This document shows positions 43,406 through 48,374 of a DNA stretch of 48,374 nucleotides, piece after piece (the first letter of the stretch is position 1; each line of letters starts with the position of its first letter). The stretch comes from Cytophagales bacterium. Its GTDB lineage: Bacteria > Bacteroidota > Bacteroidia > Cytophagales > Spirosomataceae. The notes under the pieces are model-generated. The model was not told where the DNA came from. It did no database searches and worked only from the letters and a program-made list of their open reading frames with translations. Location of the stretch: assembly GCA_024742395.1 (NCBI GenBank), contig JANSYO010000032.1, positions 1-48,374 of the forward strand, in the 5' to 3' direction. A program made the position numbers and the translations under genes.

Positions 43406-44491
43406 TTACAGAAGAAGCCGATAACTTGTACTTCTTCCGCCTCCGGCACTTTGAAAAATCCCTTTTTCAGATAAATCTTGCAGATCTCGTGTTGCTGTTG
43501 CTTTAGAGGTTTTGGTGATGCTTTGATATTTTCTGGCATTCATGCCGCCTTTGAACTCACCATCTACTTCAAGCATTTTAGAAATGACTTTTAACTGCCG
43601 GTTGTTTAGTACTGGTTTGTGTTTGTCAAAGAACTTTGTTTTCTGAATAGACAAATGCAAATCATTAAGAAAGTCCTTTTGAGCTTCAAGTACAATATGC
43701 CCCCAGAATACTATCCAATCATTTACAGGATTGCCTTTTTGGGCTTTTTTCAGGGCAGCATAATACTCTTTTTTTCTGGATTCAATTGCAGCTGATATAC
43801 TCATTAGCACAGGTTGACCCAAAGATTGTGACAGAGCTTTCTCGGCTAAAATACGGCCGATACGGCCATTCCCGTCTTCAAAAGGGTGAATACTTTCAAA
43901 ATACAAATGAACCAAAGCTGAGCGTGTAATAGGGCTCTTTATTTCTATAATTGACTTGTTAAACCAATTGGTGAAAAGTTTCATTTCTTCGGGAATACGC
44001 AAGGATGGCGGAGCCTCAAAATGTATTTTTTCTTTACCTATGGTGCCGGATATTACTTGCATGGGTTCAGAGTGCTGCCGCCATTGACCAGCATTTATTC
44101 CAAAGCTGCCTTTCATAAGTAGTTTGTGCCAGTCAAAAAGCATTTTTTCGGTTAAGTCTTTTTTATAATGTTTTCTGGCCTGAACAATGAGTTCACCCAT
44201 TCCCAAAGACCGTTTGTCTCGAATGACCCTTGCTTGTGAATTTTTACCAAGCTTTCTCTTAATAGAAGAAACGAGGTCTGCTCGGCTGATAAATTCGCCT
44301 TCAATCTCTGCATTTTTTAGTGCCTCTTTTATAAGAATATTTAGTTCAGATTCCTCCCTTTGATTTACAGGGATAATTTCCAATACCCCACTGCTTTTTC
44401 CTGTAAGACTGAGCCATTCAAAGTCTGCATCCGCAACAATTTGTGGATTGAAAGTGAAGTTTGGCCAATCTTTTTGTTGCCAGTTATACAT
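43406..44491 (-). CDS. Fic-domain protein with N-terminal DUF4172-like and C-terminal winged-helix domains
   Basis: A 361-residue Fic protein. WQQKDWPNFTFN at the N-terminus is the DUF4172 opening; the catalytic Fic motif HPFEDGNGRIGR is complete (residues 202-213, His202 catalytic), so AMPylation or deAMPylation is possible. The inhibitory-helix position reads NAEIEG (Glu64, Gly65): the Glu is kept but the usual Ser/Thr four residues before it is Asn60. Residues ~290-361 (NRQLKVISKMLEVDGEFKGGMNARKYQSITKTSKATATRDLQDLSEKGIFQ) form a winged helix, implying DNA binding. The ATG at 44491 is six bases from a three-unit operator-like array, and a minus-strand -7 box (CAAATATA on the plus strand, 44524-44531) overlaps that array. 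No antitoxin gene is adjacent. Confidence 0.92.
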   Translation of the reverse strand: MYNWQQKDWPNFTFNPQIVADADFEWLSLTGKSSGVLEIIPVNQREESELNILIKEALKNAEIEGEFISRADLVSSIKRKLGKNSQARVIRDKRSLGMGELIVQARKHYKKDLTEKMLFDWHKLLMKGSFGINAGQWRQHSEPMQVISGTIGKEKIHFEAPPSLRIPEEMKLFTNWFNKSIIEIKSPITRSALVHLYFESIHPFEDGNGRIGRILAEKALSQSLGQPVLMSISAAIESRKKEYYAALKKAQKGNPVNDWIVFWGHIVLEAQKDFLNDLHLSIQKTKFFDKHKPVLNNRQLKVISKMLEVDGEFKGGMNARKYQSITKTSKATATRDLQDLSEKGIFQSAGGGRSTSYRLLL

Positions 44492-44496
44492 AAATC

Positions 44497-44628
44497 TGAG
44501 CCAATTATTATTCTTATTCGGCTCAAATATAGTTAAAAATTGAGCCGAATAGTTAATTTATTCGGCTCAAAAAGACTAAAAATATGAGCCGAATAGAAAG
44601 TGTATTCGGCTCAGTGTAACAATTGTTG
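44497..44628. promoter_or_regulatory. three-unit, 44-base-period palindromic operator array upstream of fic
   Basis: The arms are TGAGCCGAATA and its inverse TATTCGGCTCA, separated by seven bases. Complete inverted pairs lie at 44541-44569 and 44585-44613. A third pair at 44497-44525 has a perfect right arm and a left arm with two mismatches (TGAGCCAATTA). Arm starts are 44497, 44541 and 44585 (left) and 44515, 44559 and 44603 (right): a strict 44-base spacing. The array covers the fic -7 box and ends six bases before the fic start codon, the place where an autorepressor would bind. The winged helix of Fic itself is the best candidate ligand; this is inference. Confidence 0.8.
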
Positions 44629-44693
44629 ACGACGGTTTGACAAATCATATGTGACAAGTTTAGTGGAGGCCGTCAAGTCGAGCGAAACCGAGA

Positions 44694-45662
44694 CTACCCC
44701 ACCTTAGCATACTTATTCCTATACTCTAAAGGAGTGATGCCGGCCACTTTCTTAAAGACTTCTCTGAAGGCTTTAGTGTCTGAGTAACCTAATTCATACA
44801 TAACCTCATTCACATTCTTTCTGCTGGCTTCAAAAAACCTTTTAGCGGCCTCTACACGTACGCGTTGAAGGTATTCTACTACAGTATTATTGGTGGCGTT
44901 TTTAAAACGCCGTTCAAAAGTCCGTCTGTTTACGGCGATGTATTCAGCTAATTCATTGACCGTTATTTTCTCATTAAACTTGCTCTCTATTAGTTCCTGG
45001 GCTTTGAGTATCTCTGAATCATTGTGATTTTTTTGACCATTAAAAATGGTAAACATACTTTGATCAAAACGATCTATATCTATCGCAAAAAACTTCGCAG
45101 CCATAATGGCGACATCCCTATCGGTATACTTTTCCAGAAGGTAAAGGAGTAAATTCCATAGGGAATTGGCTCCGCCACTACTGTAAACACCATCTTCATC
45201 AGAGATAATTACACCATCTAACAGCTCTATCTGTGGATAGCGTTGTCTGAAAAGGTCGGCATACGCCCAATGAGTAGAGCATTTTTTGCCATTTGCCAAG
45301 CCGGTTTCTGCAAGTAAAAAAGCTCCAATACACAAAGAAGCAATTTCAGTACCGCTCCTATACATTGATTTTAGCCAATCTACCGCTGCTTCATTTTTTT
45401 CGATAGCTTTCTGTATGTCTCCGTACAAAGCCGGAATAATAACTAAGTCAGTAGCCTTTTGCTCTGAAAATTGACGATGCACTTTAATTTCGTATTCGCC
45501 ATCTTGTGCCGTCACAGATTTTTGTAAACCCACAAATTCTACAGTAAAAATAGGCTCTCGCCCCATGGCTCTAAGAAAGTCGTTGGCTGAAATAAAAAGG
45601 CGATAGGGAGGTGAGATCGCTTCAATTACAGCTTGCTCAGGTACTAAGACAGATATATTCAT
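44694..45662 (-). CDS. GlxA-type transcriptional regulator (DJ-1/PfpI plus AraC HTH)
   Basis: A 322-residue regulator. Residues 1-190 form a DJ-1/PfpI-like class-I-amidotransferase domain (ATDLVIIPALYGD, then SGTEIASLCIGAFLLAETGLANGKKCSTHWA with the elbow Cys111). Residues ~218-318 are two AraC HTH motifs (KITVNELAEYIAVNRRTFERRFKNATNNTVVEYLQRVRVEAAKRFF, then VNEVMYELGYSDTKAFREVFKKVAGITPLEYRNKY). GlxA-type proteins activate neighbouring genes in response to small molecules. It is divergent from the SRPBCC-VOC-DoxX-VOC operon across 128 bases, so that operon is the likely target. Confidence 0.92.
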   Translation of the reverse strand: MNISVLVPEQAVIEAISPPYRLFISANDFLRAMGREPIFTVEFVGLQKSVTAQDGEYEIKVHRQFSEQKATDLVIIPALYGDIQKAIEKNEAAVDWLKSMYRSGTEIASLCIGAFLLAETGLANGKKCSTHWAYADLFRQRYPQIELLDGVIISDEDGVYSSGGANSLWNLLLYLLEKYTDRDVAIMAAKFFAIDIDRFDQSMFTIFNGQKNHNDSEILKAQELIESKFNEKITVNELAEYIAVNRRTFERRFKNATNNTVVEYLQRVRVEAAKRFFEASRKNVNEVMYELGYSDTKAFREVFKKVAGITPLEYRNKYAKVG

Positions 45663-45790
45663 ATGTTTAAGAGATTGTATGGCGAATTTACAAAAACAAC
45701 AAGTCGCAAACCACCACTAAGTAGGTCGTAATTACACTTCCTGATTCTCAATTATTTACATGAAATTTGTTGAAAACTAATTGAAAAACA

Positions 45791-46207
45791 ATGAAACAAG
45801 AAAGAATTAATATTTCGGCAGAAATAATTGCTCCGGCAGATAAAGTATGGGAATACTGGACAAATCCTAAACACATTGTTGGGTGGAATTTTGCCAGTGA
45901 TGATTGGTGCTGTCCATGGGCTACAAACGATTTCAAAGTAGGTGGTAAATATGTGGCTAGAATGGAAGCCAAGGACGGTAGTTTTGGTTTTGACTTTGCA
46001 GTAATCTATGATGAAATCATTGAGCATCAAAAGATTGCTTATACCATGGAAGATGGTCGTGTGGCTATCACAGAGTTTGAAGAAACGGATGGTAAGACCA
46101 GTATAAAGACGATGTTTGATGCAGAGAACGAGAATTCCATAGAACTGCAAAAGCAGGGTTGGCAATCAATTTTAAATAATTTCAAAACATACACAGAAAA
46201 CAATTAA
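45791..46207 (+). CDS. SRPBCC (AHSA1-type) ligand-binding protein
   Basis: A 138-residue START-like protein: INISAEIIAPADKVWEYWTNPKHIVGWNFASDDWCCPWATNDFKVGGKYVARMEAKDGSFGFDFAVIYDEI is the usual AHSA1/Bet-v-1 N-terminal half, and GWQSILNNFKTYTENN the C-terminal helix. Such proteins bind hydrophobic small molecules in a deep pocket and often sit with PhnB-type VOC proteins and DoxX, as here. First gene of a four-gene operon; the next starts five bases after the stop. Ligand unknown. Confidence 0.9.
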   Translation: MKQERINISAEIIAPADKVWEYWTNPKHIVGWNFASDDWCCPWATNDFKVGGKYVARMEAKDGSFGFDFAVIYDEIIEHQKIAYTMEDGRVAITEFEETDGKTSIKTMFDAENENSIELQKQGWQSILNNFKTYTENN

Positions 46208-46211
46208 AACT

Positions 46212-46649
46212 ATGGCGAGTGTAAGTGTTTATCTCAATTTTCAGGATAATACAGAAGAGGCCTTTCTTTTTTATAAAGAAGTGTTCAAAACTGAATTTGT
46301 TGGACCCATAGGCAGGTTTGGAGATATGCCGCCTCAGGAAGGAATGCCTGAGCTTACCGAAGAGCAAAAAAATGGAGTCATGCACGTAGAATTACCTCTG
46401 ATTGCTGGCTTCAAGTTAATGGGGACAGACGCACCGGAGTACATGGGTTTTAAAGTCAATAAAGGCAATAATGTGCATATTAATCTAATGCCCGATTCAC
46501 GCATTGAAACCAAAAGACTTTTTGATGAACTGTCTGCAGGTGGAGAAGTAACAATGGAGCTACAAGACATGTTCTGGGGCGACTATTTCGGAAGTTGTAC
46601 CGACAAGTTTGGTGTGCAGTGGATGTTTAATTGTTCTGAAAAAGCGTAA
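46212..46649 (+). CDS. PhnB-like VOC family protein
   Basis: A 145-residue vicinal-oxygen-chelate protein: VSVYLNFQDNTEEAFLFYKEVFKTEF (first beta-alpha-beta unit), then GVMHVELPLIAGFKLMGTDAPEYMGFKV, NVHINLMPDSRIETKRLFDELSAGGEVTMELQDMFWGDYFGSCTDKFGVQWMFNC. This is the PhnB/3-dmu-9_3-mt type. The usual metal-ligand spacing cannot be judged by eye. Second gene of the operon; no reaction assigned. Confidence 0.9.
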   Translation: MASVSVYLNFQDNTEEAFLFYKEVFKTEFVGPIGRFGDMPPQEGMPELTEEQKNGVMHVELPLIAGFKLMGTDAPEYMGFKVNKGNNVHINLMPDSRIETKRLFDELSAGGEVTMELQDMFWGDYFGSCTDKFGVQWMFNCSEKA

Positions 46650-46688
46650 TGATTGTAAAGGCTAACTCAAAAAATGATCTTGTTTACT

Positions 46689-47081
46689 ATGGAAAATATT
46701 TCGAAAAACGGCTTATGGGCTGGCCGCATTATGAGTGTTCTGGTCATACTTTTTCTTGCCTTTGATATCGTCGGTAAGTTTATGAAGCCAGAAATGGTGA
46801 TTGAGACCACGGTTAATGAGTTAGGCTATCAGGTGTATCACATTGTGAAGATGGGTATCATTTTGCTTCTTGTTACCATTCTTTACATTATTCCCAAGAC
46901 TTCGATCCTTGGGGCCGTTCTCTTAACTGGCTACCTTGGAGGGGCTATTGCTACGCATTTCAGACTGGATGCTCCACTGTTTAGTCATCAGCTTTTTCCA
47001 GTATATCTGGGGATATTGGCCTGGGGCGGAATATGGCTCAGAAACCCGCAATTGAGAAAAGTACTCCCTTTTAATACTTAA
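46689..47081 (+). CDS. DoxX-like integral membrane protein
   Basis: A 130-residue protein with four predicted helices: LWAGRIMSVLVILFLAFDIVGKFMKP, VYHIVKMGIILLLVTILYIIPKTSILGAVLLTGYLGGAIATHFR and FPVYLGILAWGGIWLR, the layout of the DoxX-like (DUF4149/DoxX_2-style) family. The exact role in this operon type is unknown. I prefer the second ATG (46689) because MENISKNG reads as a natural start; the ATG at 46674 would add MILFT. It lies between two VOC genes on the same strand. Confidence 0.85.
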   Translation: MENISKNGLWAGRIMSVLVILFLAFDIVGKFMKPEMVIETTVNELGYQVYHIVKMGIILLLVTILYIIPKTSILGAVLLTGYLGGAIATHFRLDAPLFSHQLFPVYLGILAWGGIWLRNPQLRKVLPFNT

Positions 47082-47108
47082 TAAAACCTTGAAAAAAGCT
47101 ATTACACT

Positions 47109-47972
47109 ATGAATAACTTTACTAAAATACATCCATTCATTTGGTTTGATAATCAGGCGGCACAAGCTGCCAAGTTTTATTGCTCAGTTTTTGACAATTC
47201 TATTATTATCAATGAATCTGCCATGACTGTTTCTTTTGAGTTAGATGGTTTTTTTATGGTTGGGCTGAATGGAGGCCCTGCTTTTAAACCAAACCCGTCT
47301 ATCTCTTTTTATGTGCTTTGTGATTCTGAAGAGGAAATAGAAACAAAATACAAGAAGCTAAAGGCAGAAGGCATGGTGATGATGGCCTTAGATGAATATG
47401 CATGGAGCCCAAAGTATGCTTTTATACAGGATAAACATGGTGTTTGCTGGCAACTGACCTTACGAGAACCAGGCAATGACCATCAGAGGATTACCCCATC
47501 AATGCTTTTTGTGAATCAAAAGAATGGCAAGGCAGAAGAGGCAATGAAATTGTACTCATCTGTATTTAAGTCATCAGAAGAGTATGCTTTGGTTAAATAC
47601 GGAAAAGGGCAAGGCAACAATGCAGGGTATGTTATGTTTTCCCATTTTAAGATTGCTGATTTCCCTTTAATGGCGATGGATGGTCCAAGGGAACATGATT
47701 TTGATTTCAATGAAGGTATATCCTTTGTAGTGAATACCAAAGATCAGGAGGAAACAGATTACTTCTGGCAAGGGTTGATTGCTAATGGTGGTTCAGAAGG
47801 CCAATGTGGCTGGTTAAAAGATCCGTTTGGTGTTTCATGGCAGATTGTGCCAAAACGATTTATGGAACTTGCCGGAGACGCTGATAAAGCAAAAGTTCAA
47901 CGAGTGATGGCCGCCATGATGAAAATGAAGAAGTTTGTTATTGAAGATTTAGAAAGGGCGGCCGAGGCGTAG
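47109..47972 (+). CDS. two-domain VOC (3-demethylubiquinone methyltransferase-like/PhnB) protein
   Basis: A 287-residue protein with two tandem VOC domains: residues ~1-120 (KIHPFIWFDNQAAQAAKFYCSVFDNS to YAFIQDKHGVCWQLTLRE) and ~125-265 (QRITPSMLFVNQKNGKAEEAMKLYSSVF to GGSEGQCGWLKDPFGVSWQIVPKRFMEL). The duplicated GxxWQ strand marks each domain. Despite the family name it is not a methyltransferase. Last gene of the operon. Its final codons and stop (AAEA, TAG at 47970-47972) lie inside a repeated DNA element that recurs 269 bases downstream, so the natural C-terminus was probably changed by that element. Confidence 0.9.
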   Translation: MNNFTKIHPFIWFDNQAAQAAKFYCSVFDNSIIINESAMTVSFELDGFFMVGLNGGPAFKPNPSISFYVLCDSEEEIETKYKKLKAEGMVMMALDEYAWSPKYAFIQDKHGVCWQLTLREPGNDHQRITPSMLFVNQKNGKAEEAMKLYSSVFKSSEEYALVKYGKGQGNNAGYVMFSHFKIADFPLMAMDGPREHDFDFNEGISFVVNTKDQEETDYFWQGLIANGGSEGQCGWLKDPFGVSWQIVPKRFMELAGDADKAKVQRVMAAMMKMKKFVIEDLERAAEA

Positions 47973-48154
47973 AAACACCGTGTTACCCACCCCGTCAGCC
48001 GCCTGTGTCAGGCTGCCACCCCTCCCGGGAGGTGATTTTACATCATCGAAAAGGATCTTCCGAGAGAAGCGAAATTATTAATTGTCGAATACGACTCCCC
48101 TCCTCGGAGGGGTGGATTTATCTCTGACGCAGTCGAGAGAAAGACGGGGTGGGT
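47957..48154. repeat. composite palindromic element (MITE/REP-like), copy 1
   Basis: Core 47985-48154 is bounded by 12-base inverted repeats ACCCACCCCGTC (47985-47996) and GACGGGGTGGGT (48143-48154). Inside are CAGCC/GGCTG, the palindrome CCTCCCGGGAGG (48021-48032) and CCCCTCC-tc-GGAGGGG (48097-48112). Similarity to copy 2 extends leftwards to about 47957 and includes AACAC-c-GTGTT and an outer GGCGGC/GCCGCC pair, so the full unit begins inside the preceding gene. No ORF of weight is present. The ORF at 48082-48285 crosses both copies and is not credible. Confidence 0.75.
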
Positions 48155-48225
48155 TTAGTTGGAGTCTGAAACTAGATAAACCATATAGCTTGTACTTTGG
48201 CAAGTGGAAAAAAGAAAGTAAAAGG

Positions 48226-48374
48226 GGCGGCGGAGGCGTAGAAACACGGTGTTACCCACCCCGTCAGCCGCCTATGTCAGGCTGACACCCCTCCTGGGAG
48301 GGGATTTTGAGTTTTTGAATAGGATTCCCCTCCTCGGAGGGGTGGATTTATCTCTGACGCAGTCGAGAGAAAGA
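48226..48374. repeat. composite palindromic element, copy 2 (cut by window end)
   Basis: Repeats copy 1 with an offset of 269 bases in the left module (ACCCACCCCGTC at 48254-48265) and 230 bases in the right module (CCCCTCC-tc-GGAGGGG at 48327-48342), so the middle is 39 bases shorter. The window stops two bases into the expected right inverted repeat. About 70 bases of unrelated sequence (48155-48225) separate the two copies. Confidence 0.75.

Noticed and set aside
44497-44628. CRISPR-like array
   Set aside because: The regular 44-base period comes from palindromic arms with 7-base spacers and ~15-base gaps; there are only three units, no spacer-length unique sequences and no cas genes.
44660-44700. 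Third copy of the terminal composite repeat downstream of the GlxA gene
   Set aside because: Only a short degenerate similarity (GTCAAGTCGAGCGAAAC, then CCCCACC) to the right module is visible; not enough to call a copy.
45752-46165. 137-residue ORF on the minus strand
   Set aside because: It lies wholly across the SRPBCC gene in the opposite direction; the plus-strand frame has clear family motifs.
48082-48285. 67-residue ORF across the two composite repeats
   Set aside because: It runs through non-coding palindromes, has low-complexity Arg/Gly content and no start context; it is an artefact of GC-rich repeat DNA.
1-48374. tRNA or rRNA genes
   Set aside because: I saw no cloverleaf-like segment with a TTCGA-type T-arm and CCA end, and no rRNA-like stretch.

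Overview
The window is chromosomal DNA of a member of the Bacteroidota, most likely a free-living, probably marine, Cytophagia-type bacterium. The support is a SusC/SusD pair, several FG-GAP/UnbV lipoproteins, a sulfatase, GH92, GH97 and GH20-type glycosidases, an AT-rich composition, and two exact matches to the Bacteroidota promoter pattern (TTG, 19 bases, TAnnTTTG). The genus cannot be named from the sequence alone.

Region 1 (1-12.5 kb) is a mixed metabolic stretch. It holds a truncated GH97 glycosidase, a nuoD gene standing alone without other complex I genes, an unknown protein, an exported GH92 mannosidase, an exported FAD-dependent oxidoreductase, a small membrane ORF, a Dabb-domain lipoprotein, a HGSNAT/YeiB-like membrane acyltransferase paired with an exported GH20-like protein, and two aldo/keto reductases. 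Region 2 (12.6-21.3 kb) is housekeeping: hemE with two tandem paralogous lipoproteins, fmt, greA-HIT, a dodecin, gpsA, and a TolC plus periplasmic adaptor pair. greA sits behind its own promoter, a 14-codon leader ORF and two intrinsic terminators. nhaD (21.3-22.6 kb) is followed by a complete IS1182-family insertion sequence (22609-24334).

Region 3 (24.7-43.4 kb) is a polysaccharide-utilisation-like locus: SusC, SusD, an exported alpha/beta hydrolase, a sulfatase and a SASA-type esterase. Interleaved with these are two pairs of paralogues: two ~1,080-residue UnbV double-propeller lipoproteins (A at 30249-33533 and A' at 40177-43401) and two ~490-residue FG-GAP/PQQ-like proteins (B at 35181-36629 and B' at 38539-40029). 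No glycoside hydrolase, lyase or dedicated regulator is present in this stretch. A sulfated, acylated glycan is the natural guess for the substrate, but this is inference.

Region 4 (43.4-48.4 kb) has a Fic-domain protein with a C-terminal winged helix. Just upstream of its start codon lie three inverted repeats spaced exactly 44 bases apart, which look like an autoregulatory operator array. A GlxA-type regulator follows, divergent from a four-gene SRPBCC-VOC-DoxX-VOC operon. The window ends in two copies of a palindrome-rich, MITE/REP-like element with 12-base terminal inverted repeats. The first copy appears to supply the stop codon of the last gene.

The observations most worth a second look are the fic operator array, the duplicated FG-GAP/UnbV modules around the sulfatase and esterase, the greA leader, and the terminal composite repeat. 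All function calls rest on motif recognition by eye; no database search was run.
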